Positions 46,291 through 56,800 of a stretch of 64,000 nucleotides of DNA are shown piece by piece. This DNA is from Methanothermococcus thermolithotrophicus DSM 2095 (GTDB lineage: Archaea > AGJL01 > Methanococci > Methanococcales > Methanococcaceae), in the NCBI RefSeq assembly GCF_946463545.1, contig NZ_OX296583.1:1364001-1428000 (forward strand), written 5' to 3'. A program made the position numbers and the translations under genes. The notes beneath the pieces were generated by a model, which was not told the DNA's origin, searched no databases, and saw only the letters and a list, made by a program, of their open reading frames with translations. Positions within the stretch are counted from its first letter, which is position 1; every line of letters begins with the position of its first letter.

Positions 46291-47229
46291 ATGGAAAACG
46301 ATGAATTAAAAGTAATTTATGAAACTTATGAGAAAATAAAGAGTATGAAAATTAGGGGGGCAGGTAGGATAGGGAGGGCCGCTGCAAGAGCTCTAAAGGA
46401 ATATGCCTACAAAATCATGGACTTAAAAGAAGAAGATTTTAAAGATAAAATGACCAAAGCAGGGGATATACTGATTTCTGCAAGACCAACTGCAGTTTCA
46501 TTACCAAATGCTGTAAAATTCGTTTTAAATGGATTAAACGAAGAGGATATGAAATCTTCAGTAGTTAAAAAAGCCGATGAATTTATAGAATCTTCTTCAA
46601 ATGCCATAAAAAAAATAGGTGAAATAGGTTCAAATAGAATAAAGGATGAATACACGATATTAACTCACTGTAACTCAGAAGCTGCAATTGAGGTAATAAA
46701 AGCAGCCCATAAAAAAGGGAAAAAAATTAAAGTATTCTGCACCGAGACCAGGCCAAGAAATCAAGGATACTTAACTGCAAAAGCTCTTGCAGATGAAGGT
46801 ATTGATGTTACGTTGATAGTAGATAGTGCAGTTAGATACTTCATAAGAGAGGTTAATTTGGTAGTGGTGGGGGCAGATGCAATAACTGCTAATGGATGTC
46901 TTGTTAATAAGGTAGGTACATCACAAATAGCCTTGGCTGCCCATGAGGCTAGAGTTCCATTTCTAACTGCTGCAGAAACATATAAATTTCATCCAAATAC
47001 TATTGTAGGTGAGTTAATAGAAATAGAGAATAGAGATCCAAACGAAATACATACCTTTGAAGATGAGTACAAAGATAAAATCAAACTTATAAACCCTGCT
47101 TTTGATGTCACGCCATCCCAATATATTGACGGAATAATCACAGAAGTAGGGTTAATTCCTCCACAAGGTTCTTGGTATATTATTGAAAAATACTTTGGCT
47201 GGCTCGATAAATATCCTGAGATTAAATGA
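46291..47229 (+). CDS. Ribose-1,5-bisphosphate isomerase (eIF2B-related)
   Basis: An eIF2B/MtnA-family enzyme that converts ribose-1,5-bisphosphate to ribulose-1,5-bisphosphate in the archaeal AMP pathway. The 312 residues include IRGAGRIGRAAARAL near the N-terminus, ILTHCNSEAA with the catalytic Cys, CTETRPRNQG and VVVGADAITANG with the catalytic Asp. The start follows GGTGGGATT. If this methanogen has form III RuBisCO, this is one more link to CO2 fixation, but no RuBisCO is in the window. Confidence 0.9.
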   Translation: MENDELKVIYETYEKIKSMKIRGAGRIGRAAARALKEYAYKIMDLKEEDFKDKMTKAGDILISARPTAVSLPNAVKFVLNGLNEEDMKSSVVKKADEFIESSSNAIKKIGEIGSNRIKDEYTILTHCNSEAAIEVIKAAHKKGKKIKVFCTETRPRNQGYLTAKALADEGIDVTLIVDSAVRYFIREVNLVVVGADAITANGCLVNKVGTSQIALAAHEARVPFLTAAETYKFHPNTIVGELIEIENRDPNEIHTFEDEYKDKIKLINPAFDVTPSQYIDGIITEVGLIPPQGSWYIIEKYFGWLDKYPEIK

Positions 47230-47314
47230 GAACATTTTTATAAATATACCAACATTTAAGATTGAGATAAAAGAATGACTAAAATAACACAACAAAATAT
47301 ACTTTGGTGAAACT

Positions 47315-48562
47315 GTGAGCAAAGTTAAGGATATAAATCTTGCTCCTGAAGGGGACTTAAAAATGGATTGGGCAGAAAAACACATGCCCGTTTTAGGTTT
47401 GATAAGGGAAGAATTCAAAGCAGAAAAACCATTTAAAGGTTTAACAATAGGTATGGCATTACATTTAGAGGCTAAAACAGCAATTTTGGCTGAAACCTTA
47501 AAAGATGGTGGAGCTAAAATCGCGATTACAGGATGTAACCCACTCTCTACACAAGATGATGTTGCCGCAGCATGTGTAAAAAGAGGTATGAACGTCTACG
47601 CTTGGAGAGGAGAAACCGACGAAGAGTACTATGAAAATTTAAACAAAGTACTTGACTATAATCCAGATATAGTTATAGACGATGGTGCAGACCTTATATT
47701 CTTAATTCACACAGAAAGAACAGAGCTCCTAGACAACATAATGGGAGGATGTGAAGAAACTACAACAGGAATTATAAGATTAAAGGCAATGGCTGAAGAA
47801 GGGGCTTTAAAGTTCCCAGTAGTTAATGTTAACGATGCCTATACAAAACACCTATTCGACAACAGATACGGTACAGGTCAGAGTGCAATTGATGGAATAA
47901 TAAGAACTACAAACCTACTTATAGCAGGTAAAAATGTCGTAGTTGCAGGTTACGGCTGGTGCGGTAGAGGAGTCGCAATGAGAGCATCTGGAATGGGTGC
48001 AAATGTTATAGTTACAGAAGTTGACGCTGTAAGGGCCTTAGAAGCTAAAATGGACGGTTTTAGAGTAATGAAAATGGAAGAAGCTGCTAAAATTGGAGAC
48101 ATATTCATAACAACCACAGGATGTAAGGATATCCTTAGAATGGAACACTTTTTACTTATGAAAGATGGGGCTGTTCTTGCAAATGCAGGCCACTTTGACA
48201 ACGAAATAAATAAGAATGATTTAAGAGAGCTCTCAAAATCTGTAAGAACCGTTAGATTCAATATAGAAGAGTACGACTTTGGAGATAAGAAAGTATTCCT
48301 ACTTGGAGAAGGAAGACTGGTAAACCTGGCTTGTGCAGATGGTCACCCATGTGAAGTTATGGACATGAGCTTTGCAAACCAGGCATTAAGTGCTAGATTC
48401 ATTAAGGAAAACCATGAAAAACTTGAAAACAACGTTTACAGCATACCTTATGAACAGGATTTAAGAATAGCATCTTTGAAACTTAAATCAATGGATGTTG
48501 AAATAGATGAACTAACTCCTGAACAAAGAAAGTATTTAAGCGACTGGAGAGAAGGAACTTAA
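47315..48562 (+). CDS. ahcY: S-adenosylhomocysteine (S-inosylhomocysteine) hydrolase
   Basis: The 415-residue enzyme removes the product inhibitor of SAM methylation. It contains [13 protein letters not shown], the substrate site of the family, the NAD motif [13 protein letters not shown] near residue 213 and [12 protein letters not shown] near residue 290. GTG 47315 follows TTGGTGAAACT. In M. jannaschii the homologue acts on S-inosylhomocysteine after deamination, so that substrate is possible here. Confidence 0.95.
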   Translation: MSKVKDINLAPEGDLKMDWAEKHMPVLGLIREEFKAEKPFKGLTIGMALHLEAKTAILAETLKDGGAKIAITGCNPLSTQDDVAAACVKRGMNVYAWRGETDEEYYENLNKVLDYNPDIVIDDGADLIFLIHTERTELLDNIMGGCEETTTGIIRLKAMAEEGALKFPVVNVNDAYTKHLFDNRYGTGQSAIDGIIRTTNLLIAGKNVVVAGYGWCGRGVAMRASGMGANVIVTEVDAVRALEAKMDGFRVMKMEEAAKIGDIFITTTGCKDILRMEHFLLMKDGAVLANAGHFDNEINKNDLRELSKSVRTVRFNIEEYDFGDKKVFLLGEGRLVNLACADGHPCEVMDMSFANQALSARFIKENHEKLENNVYSIPYEQDLRIASLKLKSMDVEIDELTPEQRKYLSDWREGT

Positions 48563-48672
48563 GAAAGAAAAATAAAGTAAAATAGTAAGATAAATAAAAT
48601 ACGACAGCGGTAAAATAATTATAATTAAAATTTAACCAATACTTTTTTATTTATTATATTTATTCATTTGAA

Positions 48673-48817
48673 CAAAACTCGAAGAGTTTTGTAGCCCTCC
48701 ACTTCGCTCCAATTAAATAAAATCACTTCGTGATTTTATAGCTCTTCCCGTTAAGGGTTTTGAAAATCTATGATTTCGCTTATGAAGTAAGCGAGTAACA
48801 AAAACCGAAGGTTTTTG
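48673..48817. repeat. Cluster of hairpins with GAA/TTC triloops
   Basis: In the 48563-48887 gap: 48673-48691 (CAAAACTC, loop GAA), 48719-48737 (AAAATCAC, loop TTC) and 48799-48817 (CAAAAACC, loop GAA), all perfect stems, plus weaker ones between them. No gene was seen in this gap. The cluster may terminate ahcY transcription from the left or be a repeat-insertion hotspot. Confidence 0.7.
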
Positions 48818-48887
48818 TCTAATTCATAACGCTCACTTCATGAGCTCCGATTTAACTAATTTATTATAAATTTAAACAGTGATTAAA

Positions 48888-49658
48888 ATGGAACGTCCTG
48901 TTATATGCACAATAAAAGAAGTAATCGAAGAAAGTCCAAGTGTAAAAACTTTTTTAGTTGATAAAGAATTTGATTTCAAACCTGGTCAGTTTGCCATGGT
49001 GTGGATTCCTGGTGTGGATGAGAAGCCTTTTGGTTTTTCCACTAAAACTGGTTTTAGCGTTGCCAAAGTAGGAGAATTCACAGAAAAAATGCATTCATTA
49101 AAAGAAGGAGATTCAATAGGTGTTAGAGGACCTTATGGAAGTTATTTCGAACCTTTTGGTGACAAGGTATTGGCAATAGCAGGGGGAATCGGTGGAGCTC
49201 CGATAATAAGTGCAGTGGAAGAATTTTCAAAAATGAATATCGATGTAACGGCAATAGTTGGAGCAAGGACTAAGGAAGAGCTCCTGTTTTTGGATAGATT
49301 TGAAAAATCTGGAAATGTTTTCCCATGTACCGATGATTGTAGTTTTGGTTTTCCAGGATTTACGACTGAAAAAATGAAAGAGCTCTTAAATGAAGAAAAA
49401 TTCGATTTGATAATAACCTGCGGTCCTGAAATAATGATGAAGAAGGTTGTAGAAATCGCAAAAGACCATAAAATTCCTGTTCAAGTCTCAATGGAGAGAT
49501 ATATGAAATGTGGAATTGGAATATGTGGTCAGTGCTGTGTTGATGATCAAGGACTCTGTGTTTGTAAGGATGGTCCAGTATTCTGGGGAGAAAAACTAAA
49601 GTTCATAACTGAATTTGGATGCTATAAAAGGGATGCCAGTGGTAAGATTATCAGGTAA
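48888..49658 (+). CDS. pyrK: Dihydroorotate dehydrogenase electron-transfer subunit
   Basis: PyrK carries FAD and a [2Fe-2S] cluster and links PyrD to NAD. The 256 residues include FAMVWIPGVDEKPFGFS (FAD), GGIGGAPI and the C-terminal cluster motif CGIGICGQCCVDDQGLCVC. ATG 48888 is used. The last ~22 codons (49588-49655) are repeated at 51875-51945, beyond the decayed OLD gene. Confidence 0.93.
   Translation: MERPVICTIKEVIEESPSVKTFLVDKEFDFKPGQFAMVWIPGVDEKPFGFSTKTGFSVAKVGEFTEKMHSLKEGDSIGVRGPYGSYFEPFGDKVLAIAGGIGGAPIISAVEEFSKMNIDVTAIVGARTKEELLFLDRFEKSGNVFPCTDDCSFGFPGFTTEKMKELLNEEKFDLIITCGPEIMMKKVVEIAKDHKIPVQVSMERYMKCGIGICGQCCVDDQGLCVCKDGPVFWGEKLKFITEFGCYKRDASGKIIR
49588..49655 (+). repeat. Direct repeat, left copy (3' end of pyrK)
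   Basis: This copy encodes EKLKFITEFGCYKRDASGKI and the following IR-stop of pyrK. The right copy at 51875-51945 differs at only a few positions. The pair brackets a 2.2-kb segment with the OLD-type gene. Confidence 0.8.
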
Positions 49659-49729
49659 TTATAAATAGAAATTTGATTCCAATAGCAATATTGTAGTAAA
49701 TTTTAACTACTAAGGGGGAGGGGGTTAGT

Positions 49730-51687
49730 ATACATATTTCTGAATTACACATTGAAAATTACAGGTCAATTAAAAGCCTTAAATTAAATTTTGAAAAAGG
49801 AAGAAATGTCATTGTTGGTAAAAACAATTCGGGGAAAAGCAATATTATAAAAGCGATAGATATTGTTCTTGGTGAAAAAACTCCACATTATGAGGCTTAT
49901 GAAAATATAACTAAAAATGACTTTTTTGGAGGGGTTGATGAAAGCCAAACTATTATTATAAAATGTATTTTAGAACGGGGCGAAGATGAAGAATTAGACT
50001 TACCAGATGCAAAAGGTTGTTTCTACAAACGTAAATCTTATGATAATAATTATTATAAAATAAATATTGAAAATAATGAAGAATTTGAAAATTCTTATGA
50101 TGTAGTGGGTTATGAATATGAAATTGAACAGCAGGGATATGGATACAAATCATGGATTGGGAATTGTAACTATAACAATATAACAAAATATGACTCAGAA
50201 TTTGAAAATGTTGATAAATTCGCATTTATATTCATTGCCAAATATATAAAGAATGAAGAAGGAGAACATATAAAAAAAAATTTACTATTTTTATATCGGG
50301 AAAAAGATGATACTGCATGGACTGTTGGATTTGCAGGGAATAAATTAAGAAGTCATTTAATCCAAAGTGCAATAATTCCAGCATTTAGGGACCCAAAAGA
50401 CCAATTAAGGGCATACAATTATACGTGGTTTGGAAAATTATTAAAACACCACTTTAATAGCGTTAATGACGAATATAAAACTAAACTATACAAGGCTTTC
50501 AATAATGTTGAGGAAATTTCAAATGAGATATATAAAGATGTTAATAAAAAAATTATTGATAGTGGTGTTAAAGTAGCATTCCCCAATACAGAACTCTCAA
50601 TACAATATATTCCCAATTCAAAAGACCATAATATTTATAAAAATGCTATGATTTACATTGACGATGGATTTAGAAGCGAATTGAAAGAAAAAGGAGCAGG
50701 AATTCAAAGTGCTGTTGTAATCGGGTTATTCAATTATTATATTCAAAATATAGCCCATAACAGTAGTTCTTTATTGGCTATTGAAGAACCAGAATTATAT
50801 TTGCATCCGCAAGGTAGAATGGTAATTTCATGTAAATTAGATGAGTTTGTTGAATGTGGGGAAAATAAAAACAACCACCAGGTTGTTATTGCAACACATT
50901 CAATCGAATTTATTTCAAATCTTGATATAAATACCAATTTAATTCTTGTCAAAAAAGACAATGGAGGAACCACTGTAAAAAATATGGAATTTAATACTCC
51001 GAAGGATAGACAGATATTAATTAAAAAACAGAATGCTGAAATGTTCTTTGCAGATGCTGTTATTCTTGTTGAAGGAGCAGATAAATACATATTAGAAGAA
51101 ATGGCAAAAGAATTTGGAAAAACCATATTATAAAAGTTGATGATGAGATTAAAGAATTAGGGAAAAATTGGCTAAATGAGTATAATGTATCCATTATATC
51201 GTGCGGAGGAAAACATGAATTTATCAAATATGCAAATATTTTAAATAAAGTTGATATTCCATATTATATAATGGCTGATTTTGACTATTTAAAAGAAGGC
51301 GTTGGAAAATGTATTCGCGAGTTAAGGCATGATAAATTGGAAAATGAATTAAACCGATTAAAACAGGAAATTTCAAAAAATACTCCCAGATATAAAAAAA
51401 TAGATGATATAACGGAGGGTTGTATAAATATTGAAACCCGTAAATACCTGCATAAATTAAAATGTGAAAACATATTCATACTTACTGGTGAATTAGAAGA
51501 TTTTTATATTAAAACACCAAAATTTAAAAAAGAAGCAGGGGTTATTGAAACCATAGGGAAATCTATGGAAGAAAATAAACCAATAACTGAATATGTTGAC
51601 CATGAAGAATTTTATGAATTATTTAAATTATTTATTAAAAAGTGCTTGAATATTGAACTTATGGAATATCGGGAGTTTAGAGCGTAA
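49730..51687 (+). pseudogene. Decayed OLD-family ATP-dependent nuclease
   Basis: The reading frame from 49730 encodes an AAA/ABC-type ATPase: HISELHIENYRSIKSL at the start, Walker A GKNNSGKSNIIKAID, and a signature/Walker B region (LLAIEEPELYLHPQG) with the ATHSIEFI switch. A TOPRIM domain follows (VILVEGADKYILEE, then SIISCGGKHEF and YYIMADFDYL). Two lesions are visible. The expected ATG is ATA (49730), although a GGGGGAGGGGG ribosome binding site is well placed and no ATG/GTG/TTG occurs in frame until 50105. The frame is also shifted near 51118, where one extra A in the A5 run would restore about 652 residues. OLD-family proteins act in phage defence. Confidence 0.8.
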
Positions 51688-51874
51688 TATTATGGAAGCC
51701 ATAAATGACATATAATTAATAACCTTAATTATGATAAGTTATATTCAATAAAATAAACTGCAAATTATGACAAATAAACTTGGAAAAACAATTAATGGGT
51801 AAATATATCTTATTTGGTCAGTATGGAAAAGTTAAAAAATATAAAATAAAAATAGTTATGTAGATGTAAACGGT

Positions 51875-51945
51875 GAGAAAAACTAAAGTTCATAACTGAA
51901 TTTGGATGCTATAAAAGAGATGCCAGTGGTGCCATTATAAGATAG
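51875..51945 (+). repeat. Direct repeat, right copy (displaced pyrK 3' end)
   Basis: It reads in the pyrK frame as EKLKFITEFGCYKRDASGAI and IR-stop, with no upstream coding sequence. It is the original or duplicated pyrK tail left on the far side of the OLD segment. The 51688-51874 stretch and 51946-52025 contain no other feature that I can see. Confidence 0.8.
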
Positions 51946-52025
51946 AAAAAAATAAAAATATTTATGACCATATCTAATTTAAAAAATATATTTTTTATAA
52001 AAACAGTAGAATTAAGTGAGGAAAT

Positions 52026-53624
52026 ATGTGTTCTATAAGTGGAATAATAGTTAAAGACGAAGATGATCCAAGTAGTCATCGGAGTAACAAAGTCAAAGAT
52101 TCTCAATTTTCTAATGGATTCAAAAGTGAGGATCTCTCAAGATATTTAATTGAAACAATGAAAATTTTAAAGCATAGAGGACCAGACTATTCTGGAATGT
52201 TATTTGATGATGAGGTATACTATTTTGAAGATTTTGAAGATTTAGACTTAAGTGCTGAAGGCCATCCTAGAATGGGATTCGGGCACAATAGGCTGGCCAT
52301 AGTAGGTAGTGCAGTTCAGCCAATCCCTAACGAAGATGAAAGCATCTGGGTAATCTGTAACGGAGAAATTTATAACTATCTTGAATTAAGAGAGGATTTA
52401 TCAAGGACCCATGAGTTTAAAACCGATACAGATACAGAGGTTATAGTCCATGCATATGAGGAAGAAATGCTGAACGAGCTCGATGGGGATTATGCCTATG
52501 CACTGTACGATAAAGAGGATAATGTAGTAATTTTAAGAAGGGATTTAATTGGTGTAAAACCGCTTTTTTACATTGACAGAAAAAATTACTTTGCATTTGC
52601 TTCTGAAAAGAAGGCCCTTTGGTATTTATTGATGGAAATTGACGGCATGTCTTTTGAAGAAGCTTTTGAATACCCAATATCCAGGTTGAATCCAAATAGC
52701 CAGCTCATCTACGAGTTAGATGATAATAGATGGTATATTGAGGAAGATCTTGAAAAAATTAAGACAAACTATCTGGAAAACAGAGATTACAACAACTGTA
52801 AAGAAGAATTGGAAAATGTAATCCATGATTCAATTTTAAAGAGAACGCGAGGATTGGATAAAGTAGGTATAATTTATTCAGGTGGAGTTGACAGCACTTT
52901 AGTGGCAAAGATGGCTTCAGAAAATTGTGAGGTCATACTGTACTCAGTGGGTGTTGAGGAATCTGAAGATTTAAAGTACGCTGAAAGAGCTGCAAAGGAC
53001 ATGGGCTTAAAATTTAGAAAAAAGATACTAACTGGTGAAGACTTCGAAAAATATCTGGTAAATGTGGCACATGCCATAGATGAAATAGATGTTATGAAGT
53101 TAGGTGTGGGTATTCCAATATACGTAGCATCTGAAATGGCTAAAGAAGATGGAATAAAAGTTGTTTTATCTGGACAGGGTGCAGATGAGTTATTTGCAGG
53201 TTACAATAGGTATAAAAGAATACTTCATGAAAAAGGCGAGGAAGAATTAAAAAAATCTATCTACGAAGATGTCATGAATATATACAAGGTAAATCTCGAG
53301 AGGGACGACCACTGTACAATGGCAAATGGTGTAGAGCTCAGAGTTCCATTTTTGGATAAAAACGTTATTGAGGTAGGACTTTCCATACCCACTGGGCATA
53401 AATTAAATGAGAGCTCTGAATTTAGAAAAAAGATATTGAGGGATATCGCATCAAAGTATATTCCAGATTACATAGCCTATCGACCAAAAAAAGCTGCCCA
53501 GTATGGAAGTGGCAGTGAAAAAATGATATATGCAGTTGCAAGAAAATATGGTTACTCAAAAAAGAAAATAAATGAATTCTTTGAAAGTGTTTTAATAGAA
53601 AGGATAAAAGTGAATAAATTATAA
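52026..53624 (+). CDS. asnB: Asparagine synthetase (glutamine-hydrolysing)
   Basis: The N-terminal nucleophile is C2 in MCSISGI, with the Ntn amidotransferase domain to about residue 230 (FGHNRLAIVG, NGEIYNY). The synthetase domain follows with the pyrophosphate loop IYSGGVDSTLVA and SGQGADELFAGY. Total length 532 residues. The start follows AGTGAGGAAAT. A T-rich stretch right after the stop (53625-53642) is a likely terminator. Confidence 0.94.
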   Translation: MCSISGIIVKDEDDPSSHRSNKVKDSQFSNGFKSEDLSRYLIETMKILKHRGPDYSGMLFDDEVYYFEDFEDLDLSAEGHPRMGFGHNRLAIVGSAVQPIPNEDESIWVICNGEIYNYLELREDLSRTHEFKTDTDTEVIVHAYEEEMLNELDGDYAYALYDKEDNVVILRRDLIGVKPLFYIDRKNYFAFASEKKALWYLLMEIDGMSFEEAFEYPISRLNPNSQLIYELDDNRWYIEEDLEKIKTNYLENRDYNNCKEELENVIHDSILKRTRGLDKVGIIYSGGVDSTLVAKMASENCEVILYSVGVEESEDLKYAERAAKDMGLKFRKKILTGEDFEKYLVNVAHAIDEIDVMKLGVGIPIYVASEMAKEDGIKVVLSGQGADELFAGYNRYKRILHEKGEEELKKSIYEDVMNIYKVNLERDDHCTMANGVELRVPFLDKNVIEVGLSIPTGHKLNESSEFRKKILRDIASKYIPDYIAYRPKKAAQYGSGSEKMIYAVARKYGYSKKKINEFFESVLIERIKVNKL

Positions 53625-53642
53625 TTTCTTTTTTTATTTTTT
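53625..53642 (+). terminator. T-rich putative terminator after asnB
   Basis: The sequence after the stop contains a run of seven T, then a run of five T, the type of T-rich stop used by archaeal RNA polymerase. No functional test is possible from sequence. Confidence 0.45.
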
Positions 53643-53651
53643 GCTGCAAGT

Positions 53652-53742
53652 AGTGATGGAATTTCTTTGAAATTTCATAGGATTTCCTCACTTCGTTCGG
53701 AAATGGATGTGTCCTCCAGACCCAACCTTTAGAAAAGGTTGG
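53652..53742. repeat. Intergenic hairpins between asnB and the CRISPR array
   Basis: Stems include ATTTC-TTT-GAAAT (about 53663-53675), ATTTCC...GGAAAT around a CACTTCG-containing loop, and 53722-53742, a perfect CCAACCTTT/AAAGGTTGG stem followed by ATCCAAAT, which belongs to the CCAACC family. Confidence 0.65.
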
Positions 53743-53800
53743 ATCCAAATAAAATAATGTTTTTCAAACTTATTCTTTTTTTAACATCCTTTTAACTTAT

Positions 53801-56800
53801 GTTTCCATCCTTGTTTTAATGGATGAGTCTTTCAGACACATTCAAAGAATGTTCTTAGAAGTTAATGGGTTTCCATCCTTGTTTTAATGGATGAGTCTTT
53901 CAGACGATGCATACGATGAATATTATCAAACACATAAGAAAAGTTTCCATCCTTGTTTTAATGGATGAGTCTTTCAGACACAAACAGATTTATTGGCCGA
54001 CGATTGGTGTAGTTTCCATCCTTGTTTTAATGGATGAGTCTTTCAGACTATCCGACTAATAAATAACGGGCTCGAATTTCTTTTGTTTCCATCCTTGTTT
54101 TAATGGATGAGTCTTTCAGACATTTAAATAACATCATAGTTTATATTTAGCTCTTCGTTTCCATCCTTGTTTTAATGGATGAGTCTTTCAGACATAGTTT
54201 TTAGATATTTCTTTAACTCTATACCTTCTCAGTTTCCATCCTTGTTTTAATGGATGAGTCTTTCAGACAAGAAAAACAAGAGTATATTTTGAGTATGTTA
54301 GTTTCCATCCTTGTTTTAATGGATGAGTCTTTCAGACACATATCAAAAACACGCAAAGGAGAAATATAAAAGTTTCCATCCTTGTTTTAATGGATGAGTC
54401 TTTCAGACATGGCATTAAAATAAGAAAGCAGTACTATTTAACATGTTTCCATCCTTGTTTTAATGGATGAGTCTTTCAGACTTTTCATATCCTGCTTTTG
54501 CCAATTTTATTAAGTTTCCATCCTTGTTTTAATGGATGAGTCTTTCAGACTCATAATCTAATTTTATTATTCTGCTTTCCATCCGTTTCCATCCTTGTTT
54601 TAATGGATGAGTCTTTCAGACCAGTTCTTTTTCTGCGTCTTTTTTCCAATTGCTGTTTCCATCCTTGTTTTAATGGATGAGTCTTTCAGACATAACAATA
54701 ATCCCGTTAAGAACTCTTGAGGAGAGTTTCCATCCTTGTTTTAATGGATGAGTCTTTCAGACAAGAAAACGAATTTATCCAACACGCAGTTTAGTTTCCA
54801 TCCTTGTTTTAATGGATGAGTCTTTCAGACAATATCAGCGATGAGTGGATCATCGCTGATATCTTAGAGTTTCCATCCTTGTTTTAATGGATGAGTCTTT
54901 CAGACATTATTTATATTTTTTAAAATCAGACCATTTGTCGTTTCCATCCTTGTTTTAATGGATGAGTCTTTCAGACATGAAGAGGTATTTTGGGAGGTGC
55001 TTAGGGAGATGTTTCCATCCTTGTTTTAATGGATGAGTCTTTCAGACGGAGGTGCTTAGGGAGATTAAAAAAATCTCCCCAAAGTTTCCATCCTTGTTTT
55101 AATGGATGAGTCTTTCAGACGAGATAGCACAACCACACCATTATACAATTGTATAATACAGTTTCCATCCTTGTTTTAATGGATGAGTCTTTCAGACAAA
55201 GATAGTTATTTATTAATTATTTATATTTTTGTTTCCATCCTTGTTTTAATGGATGAGTCTTTCAGACACACTCAAAGCACCACTTATTTAAATGCAAAAA
55301 GTTTCCATCCTTGTTTTAATGGATGAGTCTTTCAGACGTCAATAATTAGTATGTTTTTTATATTTTTCTCGTTTCCATCCTTGTTTTAATGGATGAGTCT
55401 TTCAGACAGTGTAGGGGTCTGGATTGTAGGTAGAATAGGCTAGTTTCCATCCTTGTTTTAATGGATGAGTCTTTCAGACAAGATTCCAATTCTAATGGGC
55501 TTATCAAATTTGTTTCCATCCTTGTTTTAATGGATGAGTCTTTCAGACGGGATTTTATGTGAATTTTAAGGGGTTCGTTGAATAATGTTTCCATCCTTGT
55601 TTTAATGGATGAGTCTTTCAGACCGCGATGATCCACTCATCGCTGATATTAAATCTAAGTTTCCATCCTTGTTTTAATGGATGAGTCTTTCAGACGAGTA
55701 GCAATAGATACCAACACAACAACACCCGGGTTTCCATCCTTGTTTTAATGGATGAGTCTTTCAGACCTTATATTTGTATGATTTATTTGATCGTAATAAG
55801 TTTCCATCCTTGTTTTAATGGATGAGTCTTTCAGACATTAGTTTTGGTTCTTCTTTTGATGATGTTATTTGTTTCCATCCTTGTTTTAATGGATGAGTCT
55901 TTCAGACTAGTTTTTATTTACTTCCCCTGTTGATTGAAATTGTTTCCATCCTTGTTTTAATGGATGAGTCTTTCAGACGCGGAGACTCAATTTAAGAAAA
56001 TGAAGGAAGTATGTTTCCATCCTTGTTTTAATGGATGAGTCTTTCAGACCCTATAAGATTACGAGCAACAGAACAAGGACTATGTTTCCATCCTTGTTTT
56101 AATGGATGAGTCTTTCAGACAATTAATTATGAACTCGTTATATGGGAAATTCGGGGTTTCCATCCTTGTTTTAATGGATGAGTCTTTCAGACATGGATGA
56201 GTCTTTCAGATAAAATAAAAACACGGTTTCCATCCTTGTTTTAATGGATGAGTCTTTCAGACTCTATATTTTAGATACACAGAACATGTAGAAAAAGAAT
56301 GTTTCCATCCTTGTTTTAATGGATGAGTCTTTCAGACACCTTCTAATTTTCCTAACATCAACTTATCACGTTTCCATCCTTGTTTTAATGGATGAGTCTT
56401 TCAGACATGACATCAATGCCTAAAAAATCATTCTTAGCAGGTTTCCATCCTTGTTTTAATGGATGAGTCTTTCAGACTGGCTCTATCTGATTTAGGGCTT
56501 CCCATAATTATGTTTCCATCCTTGTTTTAATGGATGAGTCTTTCAGACTTTTTACCTGAATGTTTAACTCGTCCCCTTCAAGTTTCCATCCTTGTTTTAA
56601 TGGATGAGTCTTTCAGACAACTTTTTACCAAATGCTTTGGAAACCTTTTTGTTTCCATCCTTGTTTTAATGGATGAGTCTTTCAGACTGTCTTATTAGGT
56701 TGTGTATTTCTACAACCTCATGTTTCCATCCTTGTTTTAATGGATGAGTCTTTCAGACACCTCCAATGGATCTCCAACTCCAGATTTACAGTTTCCATCC

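Noticed and set aside
51113-51123. Programmed -1 frameshift at the A run of the OLD gene
   Set aside because: Only five A residues precede CC, so the canonical A-AAA-AAC heptamer is incomplete; a simple deletion, together with the ATA start, is more economical.
55358-55636. A 92-codon open frame on the minus strand
   Set aside because: It is made of CRISPR repeats and spacers; the repeated peptide LKDSSIKTRMET is the translated repeat.
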